In this document: positions 1-7,558 of the stretch, piece by piece
Layout: every line of letters starts with the position of its first letter
Position numbering within the stretch: position 1 is the stretch's first letter
Source: DATBGO01 sp036558005
Lineage (GTDB): Bacteria > Actinomycetota > Actinomycetes > Streptosporangiales > Streptosporangiaceae
Reading direction: 5' to 3'
DNA: 64,000 nucleotides
Assembly (NCBI GenBank): GCA_036558005.1
Contig: DATBGO010000316.1
Coordinates: 1-64,000 of the forward strand
Notes under the pieces: model-generated
Told to the model about the DNA's origin: nothing
Seen by the model: only the letters and a program-made list of their open reading frames with translations
Databases searched by the model: none
Made by a program: the position numbers and the translations under genes

Positions 1-118
1 ACGCCTCGCAGGTCAAGCGGAACAGGGACTGACCCGCGCCGCCGCCGGGCCGGGGCCCGCGGGCCCCGGCCCGGCGGCGGCGCGGGTCAGTCCCTGTTCC
101 GCTTGACCTGCGAGGCGT
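1..118. repeat. perfect 118-bp inverted repeat at the window edge
   Basis: Bases 1-59 are the exact reverse complement of bases 60-118, with no mismatch and no spacer. The right arm covers the last ten codons and the stop of the AraC-type gene that ends at 87, so the left arm is an inverted copy of coding sequence. The inner part (about 35-84) is a GC-only stem that could be a natural terminator, but the outer part is not explained by that. The arms could run further left beyond the window. A fold-back artefact at a contig end is the simplest reading; a real inverted duplication is possible. Confidence 0.9.
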
Positions 119-1058
119 CGGTGCCGGTGCCGCCGACGAACCGCATCGGGTCGCCCGATCCCAGGTCCGTGACGCCCGCGCTGTCCAGCGCGCCGATCGC
201 CATGGTCCGGCGGACCGCGGAGAAGTTCAGCACGTGCGCCAGCACGCCGCCGTAGGTGAAGGTCTGCGGCGGGTCGCACATCGCGTCGATGAACGTGTCA
301 TCCGCGCGGCCTTCGCGGACCGGCGTCAGCACCAGGTCACGGAACCGCGGGCCCGCGGCCGCCAGCCGGCTCCGCCAGCCCTGCGGCGTGGTGTCGCCGG
401 TCGCCGGCATCGCCGTCCCGCCCTGCAGCGTCGAGATCCACATCTCCAGCTGGCTGACCAGCCGGTCGGTGACGCTGCGCAGGGTCGGGTTCGCGTCGAT
501 GCCCTCGACCGACAGCTCGATCGGCCGGTCGAGCACGTCGGTGCCCACCTGGGCGGTGCGGTCGACGATCTCGCCGACCAGCCAGAGGTGATGGTCAAGC
601 ATCCGGTCCAGTACGTCCATGACGGTTCTCCTCTCGGGTGCCGGCAGCCGGAGGCTGCCCGGCGGCTGGAAGTGCACCCCGCTCGTGGCGGGCAGGTCGT
701 GCGGCCAGCGCCCCATCCCGGTCAGCGGGCCGCTGACGCGCCGCCGGTAGGCCGACGGCGCGGATCCGTAGGCCCGGCCGAAGGCCCGGGTGAAGGCTTC
801 CGGCGAGCCGTACCCGGCGCCCAGCGCGACCTCGATCACCGGGTCGGCCGTGCTGGTCAGCCGGTGCGCGGCACGCTCAAGCAGCAGCCGGCGCCGGAAC
901 GCCCCCGGCGGCTCGCCCAGCGCCGCCGCGGCCAGGCGGTCGAAGTGGTAGCGGGAAAGGTAGGCCCGGGCGGCGAGATCCTCGCCGCTGAAGTCAGGCT
1001 CGTCCAGGCTGTCCTCGACGACCCCGAGGATCGAGGCGAAGCGGTCTGTGCTGGTCAC
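87..1058 (-). CDS. AraC-family regulator fused to a DinB-like domain
   Basis: A 323-residue protein starting with GTG. Residues about 10-110 are an AraC/XylS double helix-turn-helix (YLSRYHFDRLA, then the second helix around VALGAGYGSPEAFTRAFGRAYG). Residues about 145-300 look like a DinB/DUF664-type four-helix bundle, with His-rich helix ends (DHHLW near 155 and LAHVLNFSAVRR near 280). The fusion suggests a DNA-binding protein with a thiol- or metal-dependent sensing or enzyme domain, but the ligand is unknown. It is read toward the window edge, and its last codons lie in the 118-bp palindrome. A more distal GTG/ATG choice exists (ATG at 1060 is out of frame). No neighbour is obviously co-transcribed; the next gene upstream starts at 1532 and also runs leftward. 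Confidence 0.8.
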   Translation of the reverse strand: MTSTDRFASILGVVEDSLDEPDFSGEDLAARAYLSRYHFDRLAAAALGEPPGAFRRRLLLERAAHRLTSTADPVIEVALGAGYGSPEAFTRAFGRAYGSAPSAYRRRVSGPLTGMGRWPHDLPATSGVHFQPPGSLRLPAPERRTVMDVLDRMLDHHLWLVGEIVDRTAQVGTDVLDRPIELSVEGIDANPTLRSVTDRLVSQLEMWISTLQGGTAMPATGDTTPQGWRSRLAAAGPRFRDLVLTPVREGRADDTFIDAMCDPPQTFTYGGVLAHVLNFSAVRRTMAIGALDSAGVTDLGSGDPMRFVGGTGTDASQVKRNRD

Positions 1059-1106
1059 ATGAACGATCCTGGCGCAGCGGCGGACGCTTCGCCTGATCGT
1101 CTTTGC

Positions 1107-1532
1107 TCAACTCGCCGGGTGCCGCCCGGGCCCCGCTGCCAGCGCGAACACCGGCACCGCCTCGGCGTCGGGGCCGCCGCGCTGGTAGCGGATCCGCAGC
1201 CGGGCCCCGACGCTGAGCTGGTCCGGGCTGGCCCCGGTCAGCTGGCTCCACCACCACGGGCCCTCGTCCAGCTGCCCGATGACCAGCACGACGGGCTGCG
1301 TGGTGCCGTCCTCCGCCGGCCTGGAGTGCGCGACCGTCCAGCTGACCAGGGTGGCGCCGCCGCCGGCCGCCTGCCAGTCCAGCTCGGCCGCCCCGCAGTG
1401 CTCGCACTGCACCGCCTGCGGGGCGCACCAGCCGCGGCAGCGGGCGCAGCGGCGCAGCCGGAACTCCCCGGCCGCGGTGCCGTCGAAGAACACCGCGGTC
1501 TGCTCGTCCCTGGACACCGGGCCGACGCTCAC
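1107..1532 (-). CDS. DUF35 OB-fold / zinc-ribbon acyl-CoA-binding protein
   Basis: A 141-residue protein starting with GTG. Its GTGA overlaps the stop of the thiolase-like gene by four bases, so the two should be translated together. Residues 29-46 hold a rubredoxin-like zinc ribbon (C29, C32, C43, C46, with an extra C36), followed by an OB-fold half (GGATLVSWTVAHS and RLRIRYQR). DUF35 proteins pair with thiolase-fold enzymes; in the ChsH2-Ltp2 type complexes the partner binds the CoA moiety. An accessory subunit for the thiolase-like gene is therefore the best reading, on grounds of family and coupling. The longer upstream frame is an antisense or out-of-frame shadow of the thiolase gene and was not used. 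Confidence 0.85.
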   Translation of the reverse strand: MSVGPVSRDEQTAVFFDGTAAGEFRLRRCARCRGWCAPQAVQCEHCGAAELDWQAAGGGATLVSWTVAHSRPAEDGTTQPVVLVIGQLDEGPWWWSQLTGASPDQLSVGARLRIRYQRGGPDAEAVPVFALAAGPGRHPAS

Positions 1533-2692
1533 CGGGACGCCCCGAGCACCAGCGTGCAGTGATGGTCGAGCACCCCGCCGTTGCCGCTGACCAGCACCAG
1601 GTCCGCCCGGCCGGCCTGGCGTTCGCCGCCCTGGCCGCGAATCTGGATGATCGCCTCCGACAGCGGCGTCATGCCCCACAGGTAGTACCCCGACAGCTGC
1701 CCGCCGCCGGTGTTCAGCATCAGCGTCCCGCCCGGGCCCAGCGCACCGGACGCGGCGAACGGGCCGCCCTCGCCCTTGCCGCAGAACCCGTAGTCCTCCA
1801 GCGTGAGCAGCACCGTGTAGGTGTAGCAGTCGTAGAGCTGCAGCACGTCGATGTCGGCCAGGCCCACCCCGGCCATCGCGAGCGCCGCGGGCCCGGCCTG
1901 CGCCGCGCCGCTGACCAGGCCGAAATTGTCGTCGCGGCGCATCGAGTAGCCCGGGTGGCACTGCGCCCAGCCGAGCACCCGCACCGGGGGCTGGGCCAGC
2001 CCGGCCGCGCGGTCGGCGGTGGTGACGATGAACGCTGCTCCCCCGTTGGTCACCAGGCAGCAGTCGAGCTTCCGGAATGGCTCGGCGATCCACCGCGACG
2101 ACAGGTAGTCGGTCATCGTGATCGGCTCCCGCTGCTGGGCCAGCGGGTTGCGCGCCGCCCAGTCCCGCTGGGCGATCGCGATCGCGCCCAGCTGCTCGCT
2201 GGTGGTGCCGTAGGCGTGCATGTGGCGGCGGGCGGCCAGCGCGTACAGCTGGTTGGCGCCGGTCAGCCCCGCCGCGCCGTGCAGGCCGGCCCAGCCGGCC
2301 GGCGCCCTGGCCCGGCTGTAGGCCGCCGCGGCGCCGCGGCCCGGCCGCAACGGGTCGTCCGCCCACGCGCAGGCGACGACGCTGGCCATCCCGGCCTGCA
2401 CCGCGAGCGCGGCGAACTGCACCATCGCGCCGGCGGTCGAGCCGTACGCCTGCAGCTGGGCGGCCAGCCGCAGCCCGGCCAGCCCGAGGTCGCGCTGCAG
2501 GCTCAGGTGCACGCCGCCGGTGGAGCCGGAACCGACCAGCAGGCCGTCCACGTCGGTGAGCGCCAGCCCGGCGTCGGCGGCGGCCAGCCGGACCGCCTCG
2601 GCCGCGAACTGGGCGGCGGTGCGGCCATGCACCCGGCCGAGCTCGGTCAGGCCCAGCCCGGCGATCACGGGGGCACGCGGTCGGGTCGTCAT
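1529..2692 (-). CDS. thiolase-fold (SCP2/Ltp2-like) enzyme lacking the usual nucleophilic Cys
   Basis: A 387-residue thiolase-superfamily protein. Where SCP2-type thiolases have an NNNCSTGS-like nucleophile loop, this protein reads QAYGSTAGA (about residue 80-90), so the loop Cys is absent. Later it has LQLYDCYTYTVLLTLEDYGF (about 265-285) followed by CGKGEGGPF, a block resembling Ltp2-type side-chain aldolases, and NTGGGQLSG near 325. Together with the overlapping DUF35 gene this points to a retro-aldolase or other non-thiolytic C-C lyase acting on an acyl-CoA, not a classic beta-ketothiolase; the substrate cannot be told. No other steroid- or lipid-catabolism gene is nearby, which is odd for an Ltp2-like pair. 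Start ATG at 2692. Confidence 0.82.
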   Translation of the reverse strand: MTTRPRAPVIAGLGLTELGRVHGRTAAQFAAEAVRLAAADAGLALTDVDGLLVGSGSTGGVHLSLQRDLGLAGLRLAAQLQAYGSTAGAMVQFAALAVQAGMASVVACAWADDPLRPGRGAAAAYSRARAPAGWAGLHGAAGLTGANQLYALAARRHMHAYGTTSEQLGAIAIAQRDWAARNPLAQQREPITMTDYLSSRWIAEPFRKLDCCLVTNGGAAFIVTTADRAAGLAQPPVRVLGWAQCHPGYSMRRDDNFGLVSGAAQAGPAALAMAGVGLADIDVLQLYDCYTYTVLLTLEDYGFCGKGEGGPFAASGALGPGGTLMLNTGGGQLSGYYLWGMTPLSEAIIQIRGQGGERQAGRADLVLVSGNGGVLDHHCTLVLGASR

Positions 2693-2863
2693 CGCGGCGG
2701 GGTCGCTCCCCTCTGCTCGCCGGGCGCGGGCACGCGCCCGCGTTGCCTTAACGGTATTCGCCCCCTTTCTGCGCCAATAACCGGTATCCGGGCCTGGCCG
2801 GCCCTAAGGTGGTCAGGCGGCTGCCGCAGCCATCCCGCTGTCCCGGTGAGACGAGGTCCGCAG

Positions 2864-3730
2864 ATGCCAGCCCCGAGGCCCGCACGGCACCAGGCCCGCC
2901 GCAGGCTCAGCGTGATGCACGTGCTGTGGGGCGCGGTCGCCGTCGCGGCGCTGGCGGTCGGCGGGCTCTACCTGGCCGGCACGCTCGCCTCTGATCCCGG
3001 GCTGGTCACCGGGGCCAGCAACACCGCGCTGACCGGGGGCGCCTGCTCCGGCGCGGGGACGGGGCAGGTCACGGACCTGCCCGGGATGCCCGTCACGCCC
3101 GGCGGGCAGGCCTCGGGCTGCCCGCGGTCATCGCCGCCGGCCAGCCCTCCGCCGCCGGCCACCCCCAGCCCGAGCCGCTCCCCGGCCAGGAAGAAGCACC
3201 CGGCCCGCCGTCACCACAGCGCGCACCCGTCGTCGCCGGCCGCCGGGGCATCGCCGACGGCCCCGCCCGCGCCGCACTCCCCGCCGCCGTCCCAGTCCGG
3301 CCTGTACGGCCAGGCCGAGGCGCAGGTGCTGGCGCTGATCAACCAGGCCCGCGCGCAGCAGGGGCTGCCCGCCTACACGAGCAGCTCCGGGCTGGTCACC
3401 AGCGCGTCCGGGCACACCCAGGTGATGGCCGGCGGCTGCGGGCTGTCCCACCAGTGCCCGGGCGAGCCGCCGCTGGGCACCAGGGAGACCAACGCGGGCG
3501 TGCACTGGACCTCGGCCGGGGAGAACATCGGCGAGGCCGGCCCGATCGCCCGCACCTCCGGCGCGATCGCCCAGGCCGCCGTCGGCCTCACCCAGGACAT
3601 GCTCAACGAGAAGCCGCCCGACGACGGCCACCGGCTGAACATCCTGAGCAGCTCGTTCCGCCACGCCGGCATCTCGGTGCTGATCGACAGCTCCGGCACG
3701 GTCTGGATGACCCAGGACTTCTCCAACTAG
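2864..3730 (+). CDS. membrane-anchored CAP (SCP/PR-1) domain protein
   Basis: A 288-residue protein. The chosen ATG follows an ACGAGG ribosome-binding site by seven bases; a GTG 18 bases upstream is an alternative. A basic N-terminus is followed by one membrane segment (about 19-41), then a Pro/Ser/Lys/His-rich wall-spanning linker (about 85-145), then a CAP domain with the family marks HTQVMA, GENIGE, GHRLNIL and TVWMTQDF. Bacterial CAP proteins (SafA/YkwD-type) are extracytoplasmic; their biochemical role is often unknown. The gene faces thrC tail to tail with 15 bases between the stops. A much longer frame upstream on this strand is antisense to the thiolase gene and is not coding. Confidence 0.85.
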   Translation: MPAPRPARHQARRRLSVMHVLWGAVAVAALAVGGLYLAGTLASDPGLVTGASNTALTGGACSGAGTGQVTDLPGMPVTPGGQASGCPRSSPPASPPPPATPSPSRSPARKKHPARRHHSAHPSSPAAGASPTAPPAPHSPPPSQSGLYGQAEAQVLALINQARAQQGLPAYTSSSGLVTSASGHTQVMAGGCGLSHQCPGEPPLGTRETNAGVHWTSAGENIGEAGPIARTSGAIAQAAVGLTQDMLNEKPPDDGHRLNILSSSFRHAGISVLIDSSGTVWMTQDFSN

Positions 3731-3745
3731 CGTGCGGGCCCTGGC

Positions 3746-4804
3746 TCAGGCCAGCCCGAGTGCCGCCGCGGCGGCGTCGCATCGCGCCGGGATCACCGCC
3801 GGGGACGGCGCGGCCGACACCGCCGCGTCCGGGTCCTTCAGCCCGTTGCCGGTGATCGTGCACACCACCCGCGAGCCCGCGGCCACCTGGCCGTTCTGGA
3901 CAGCCTGCAGCAGCCCGGCCACGCTGGCCGCCGACGCCAGCTCGCCGAACACCCCCTCGCGGCCGGCCAGCAGCTGGTAGGCGGCCAGGATCTGGTCGTC
4001 GGTGACCGCGTCGATCAGGCCGCCGGATGCGTCGCGGGCCTGCTCGGCCAGCCGCCAGGACGCCGGGTTCCCGATCCGGATCGCGGTCGCGATCGTCTCC
4101 GGCGCGGCCACCGGCTGGCCGGTCACGATCGGCGCCGCGCCGGCCGCCTGGAAGCCGAGCATCCGCGGGGTGGCGCTGATCCGCCCGGCGGCCAGGTACT
4201 CGCGGTAGCCCAGCCAGCAGGCGCTGATGTTGCCGGCGTTACCGACCGGCAGGCAGTGCACGTCCGGAGCGTCCCCGAGCTCGTCGGCGACCTCGAACGC
4301 GGCCGTCTTCTGGCCCTGCAGCCGGTCCGGGTTGACGGAGTTGACCAGCGTCACCGGGTACTGCGCGGCGAGCTTGCGGGCCAGTTCCAGGCAGTCGTCG
4401 AAGCTGCCCTCCACCTGCAGCAGCCGGGCGCCGTGCAGCAGCGCCTGGGCCAGCTTGCCGAGCGCGATCGCGCCGCGCGGCACCAGCACGCCGCAGCGCA
4501 GGCCCGCCCTGGCCGCGTACGCCGCGGCGCTGGCGCTGGTGTTGCCGGTGGAGGCGCAGATGACGGTGGCCGCGCCGTGCCCGGCGGCGAGGCTGACCGC
4601 GACCGTCATCCCCCGGTCCTTGAACGACCCGGTCGGGTTGGCGCCCTCGACCTTGAGGTAGACCTCGCACCCGGTCCGGGCGGACAGCACCGGCGCGGGC
4701 AGCAGCGGCGTGCCGCCCTCCCCCAGGGTGACCACCGGGGTCGCGGCGGTCACCGGGAGCAGGTCCCGGTAGTGCTCGATCACGCCCCGCCACTGGCGGC
4801 TCAC
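3746..4804 (-). CDS. thrC: threonine synthase
   Basis: A 352-residue PLP enzyme converting O-phosphohomoserine to threonine. The internal aldimine lysine is K62 in NPTGSFKDRGM, and STGNTSASAAAYA is the phosphate/substrate loop. The GTG start makes a GTGA overlap with the hom stop, and the N-terminus then reads VSRQWRGVIEHYRD as in actinobacterial ThrC, so the 21 extra upstream residues in the open frame are dropped. It is last in the overlapping lysA-hom-thrC operon. No thrB (homoserine kinase) follows; a CAP-domain gene converges instead, so thrB must lie elsewhere. Confidence 0.95.
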   Translation of the reverse strand: MSRQWRGVIEHYRDLLPVTAATPVVTLGEGGTPLLPAPVLSARTGCEVYLKVEGANPTGSFKDRGMTVAVSLAAGHGAATVICASTGNTSASAAAYAARAGLRCGVLVPRGAIALGKLAQALLHGARLLQVEGSFDDCLELARKLAAQYPVTLVNSVNPDRLQGQKTAAFEVADELGDAPDVHCLPVGNAGNISACWLGYREYLAAGRISATPRMLGFQAAGAAPIVTGQPVAAPETIATAIRIGNPASWRLAEQARDASGGLIDAVTDDQILAAYQLLAGREGVFGELASAASVAGLLQAVQNGQVAAGSRVVCTITGNGLKDPDAAVSAAPSPAVIPARCDAAAAALGLA

Positions 4805-6162
4805 TCGTCCTCCTCGCCCTCGACCCGCAGCACGCTGTCCACCGCGCGGACCGCCTCCATCGTGCACAGGTCGGCGACGGTCGCGGCCAGCTCGGCCTCC
4901 CTGGCGGTGTGGGTCACGATCACCAGGCTGGCGTCGGGCCCCCTGCCCTCCTGGCGCACCGCCTTGATCGACACCCCGTGCCGGGCGAACGCCTCCGCGA
5001 CCGGGGCCAGCACCCCGGGCCGGTCCGCGACGTCGAGCGCGACGCAGTACCGGGTGAGCGCGCCGGAGATGGGCAGCACCGGCAGCGCGGCGTAGGTGGA
5101 CGCGTCCGGCCCCCTGGTCCCGGCCAGCCGGTTGCGCCCGACGGTGACGATGTCGCCGAGCACCGCGCTGGCGGTGGGCCCGCCGCCCGCCCCCGCGCCG
5201 TAGAACATCAGCCGCCCCGCCGAGTCGGCCTCCACGAACACCGCGTTGTAGGCCTCACGCACCGCGGCCAGCGGGTGTACCCGGGGGATCATCGCCGGGT
5301 GAACCCGGGCCGAGATGCCGCCGTCGCACCGCTCGCAGATCGCCAGCAGCTTGATCACGCAGCCGAGCGCGCGGGCGCTGGCGATGTCCTCGGCGGTGAT
5401 CTGGGTGATCCCCTCGCGGTACACCTCGTCGATGCTGACCTGGGTGTGGAACGCGATGCTGGCCAGGATGGCGGCCTTGGCGGCGGCGTCGGCGCCGTGC
5501 ACGTCCGCGCTGGGGTCGGCTTCCGCGTAGCCGAGCGCCTGGGCCTGCGCCAGCGCGTCAGCGAACCCGGTGCCAGCTGAGTCCATCCGGTCGAGGATGA
5601 AGTTGGTGGTACCGTTCACGATCCCGAGCACCCGGTGCACCGCGTCGCCGGCCAGCGACTCGCGCAGCGGCCGCAGCAGCGGGATCGCGCCGGCCACCGA
5701 CGCCTCGTAGTACAGGTCCGCGCCGGCCTGCCGGGCGGCGGCGTGCAGCTGGGCGCTGTGCGCGGCCAGCAGCGCCTTGTTGGCGGTGACCACCGACTTG
5801 CCCGCCCGCAGCGCCGCCAGCAGCAGCGCGCGGGCCGGCTCGGTGCCGCCGATCACCTCGACCACGATGTCGACGTCGGGCCTGCTGGCCAGGGCCATCG
5901 CGTCGGTGGTCAGCAGCTCGCGCGCCGCGGCGGCGGCGCCGCGCGGCTTGCTGACGTCGCGGACCGCGACCCCGGCGATCTCCAGCGGCGCCCCGATCCT
6001 GGCGGCCAGGTCGGCCTGCTGCTCGCGCAGCTGCCGGAACACCTCGGCGCCGACCGCGCCGCAGCCCAGCAGCGCCAGCCGCAGCGGCGGCCTGCCGCCT
6101 GCCGCGGGCGCGCGGTCGTGCTGGCTGGCCGGGCGCCCGGCCAGGCCGGCGCCGGCCCTCAT
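4801..6162 (-). CDS. hom: homoserine dehydrogenase (ACT-domain type)
   Basis: A 453-residue protein reducing aspartate semialdehyde to homoserine. It has an N-terminal NAD(P)-binding Rossmann domain (LALLGCGAVGAEV, about 32-44), a catalytic and dimerisation domain with VVTANKALLA and GIVNGTTNFIL, and a C-terminal ACT domain (about 365-445, beginning near RYCVALDVADRPGVLAPVA) that usually mediates threonine feedback. The ATG start overlaps the lysA stop as ATGA, and its stop overlaps the thrC start as GTGA, so the three proteins should be made in step. The longer open frame upstream runs antisense and out of frame through lysA and is not used. Confidence 0.95.
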   Translation of the reverse strand: MRAGAGLAGRPASQHDRAPAAGGRPPLRLALLGCGAVGAEVFRQLREQQADLAARIGAPLEIAGVAVRDVSKPRGAAAAARELLTTDAMALASRPDVDIVVEVIGGTEPARALLLAALRAGKSVVTANKALLAAHSAQLHAAARQAGADLYYEASVAGAIPLLRPLRESLAGDAVHRVLGIVNGTTNFILDRMDSAGTGFADALAQAQALGYAEADPSADVHGADAAAKAAILASIAFHTQVSIDEVYREGITQITAEDIASARALGCVIKLLAICERCDGGISARVHPAMIPRVHPLAAVREAYNAVFVEADSAGRLMFYGAGAGGGPTASAVLGDIVTVGRNRLAGTRGPDASTYAALPVLPISGALTRYCVALDVADRPGVLAPVAEAFARHGVSIKAVRQEGRGPDASLVIVTHTAREAELAATVADLCTMEAVRAVDSVLRVEGEEDE

Positions 6163-7547
6163 CCGGCGTCCAGCGCGAGCAGGTCGGCCATGGTCTCGCG
6201 GCGCAGCAGCGGCCGGGCCTGCCCGCCGGCCACCGCCACCACCGCCGGGCGCGGCACGTGGTTGTAGTTGCTGGCCATCGACCGGCAGTACGCGCCGGTC
6301 GCGGCGACCGCGACCAGGTCGCCGGGCCGGATGTCGGCGGGCAGGTAGGTGTCGCGGACCACGATGTCGCCGCTCTCGCAGTGCCGGCCGACCAGCCGGC
6401 ACAGCAGCGGCCGCTGCGCCGACTCCCTGGAGGCCAGCACGCAGGTGTAGTCCGCGTCGTACAGCGCGGTGCGGATGTTGTCGCTCATCCCGCCGTCCAC
6501 GCTGACGTAGCTGCGCAGCCCGTCGACGTCCTTGACGGTGCCGACCTCGTACACGGTCACGGTGCCAGGGCCGGCGATCGCCCGGCCCGGCTCGACGGTC
6601 AGCCGCGGCCGGGCCAGCCCGGCCGCCCGGCACTGGGTGTCCAGGATCTGCCGCAGGCTGTCGGCGATGCCCTTGACGTCCTGCGGGTCGTCGGCCGGGG
6701 TGTAGGCGATGCCGAACCCGCCGCCGAGGTTGAGCTCGCCGATCTCGACCCCGTGCTCGTCGCGGATCTGCGCGGCCAGCCCGAGCACCCGGTGCGCGGC
6801 CACCTCGAACCCGGCGGTGTCGTAGATCTGCGACCCGATGTGCGAGTGCAGCCCGGCCAGCTCCAGGTCCGGGCTGGCCAGCACCTGGCGGACCGCTTCC
6901 CTGGCCGCTCCCGAGGCCAGCGAGAAGCCGAACTTCTGGTCGTCGTGCGCGGTGGCGACGAACTCGTGCGCGGCCGCCTCCACCCCGGTGGTGACCCGGA
7001 CCAGCACCTGCGGCCTGGCCCCGGCCCGGCCGGCCAGCCGGGCCAGCGCGCTGATCTCGGTCAGCGAGTCCACCACGATCCGGCCGGCCCCGGCGGCCAC
7101 CGCGCGCTCCAGCTCGGCGGGCAGCTTGTTGCTGCCGTGCATGGTGATCAGCCCGGGCGGCACCCCGGCCTGCAGCGCCACTTCCAGCTCACCGCCGGTG
7201 CACACGTCGACGCCCAGGCCTTCCTCCACCACCCAGCGCAGCACGCCGCGGCAGCAGAACGCCTTGGCCGCGTAGCTCACCACCGCGCCGGGGCCGAACG
7301 CCTGATGGAACTCCCGGCACCGGCCGCGGAAATCCTCCTCGTCGCAGGCCATGACCGGGGTGCCGTACCTGGCGGCCAGCTCGCGCACGTCGATGCCGCC
7401 GATGACCAGCGCCCCGCCGGACCGGCGCGCGGAGCGCGGCCACAGCGCCGGGTCGATCGCGTTGACGTCGTCAGGCGGCGCGGGCGGGTGATCGGGCGGC
7501 AGCACCTCGGCGTGGCGCGGGCCCGCGGGATGGGCGATGCGGCTCAT
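6159..7547 (-). CDS. lysA: diaminopimelate decarboxylase
   Basis: A 462-residue fold-III PLP enzyme making lysine from meso-diaminopimelate. K95 in VSYAAKAF is the PLP lysine, GLHSHIGSQI and ELNLGGGFGI are the barrel motifs, and EPGRAI and CESGDI carry the substrate and active-site Cys region. The chosen ATG gives an actinobacterial-like N-terminus; the open frame continues upstream without a convincing start. It is the first gene of lysA-hom-thrC. In many actinomycetes argS sits just upstream; here an unrelated GH13 glycosidase gene ends 11 bases before the start, with no room for a private promoter, so read-through from the GH13 promoter or an internal promoter is implied. Confidence 0.95.
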   Translation of the reverse strand: MSRIAHPAGPRHAEVLPPDHPPAPPDDVNAIDPALWPRSARRSGGALVIGGIDVRELAARYGTPVMACDEEDFRGRCREFHQAFGPGAVVSYAAKAFCCRGVLRWVVEEGLGVDVCTGGELEVALQAGVPPGLITMHGSNKLPAELERAVAAGAGRIVVDSLTEISALARLAGRAGARPQVLVRVTTGVEAAAHEFVATAHDDQKFGFSLASGAAREAVRQVLASPDLELAGLHSHIGSQIYDTAGFEVAAHRVLGLAAQIRDEHGVEIGELNLGGGFGIAYTPADDPQDVKGIADSLRQILDTQCRAAGLARPRLTVEPGRAIAGPGTVTVYEVGTVKDVDGLRSYVSVDGGMSDNIRTALYDADYTCVLASRESAQRPLLCRLVGRHCESGDIVVRDTYLPADIRPGDLVAVAATGAYCRSMASNYNHVPRPAVVAVAGGQARPLLRRETMADLLALDAG

Positions 7548-7558
7548 AGCACCGCAGC

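Noticed and set aside
21..87. Linear chromosome telomere at the left edge
   Set aside because: Telomeres of actinomycetes hold several imperfect short palindromes, not one perfect long one containing a gene end.
234..1562. 442-codon frame on the + strand
   Set aside because: It is antisense to the AraC/DinB and DUF35 genes; the open frame results from high GC at third positions.
1559..2863. Very long open frame on the + strand opposite the thiolase gene, joined to the CAP gene frame
   Set aside because: It is antisense to a clear thiolase/DUF35 pair, has low-complexity Arg/Ala/Gln composition and no domain. Only the part from 2864 on is coding.
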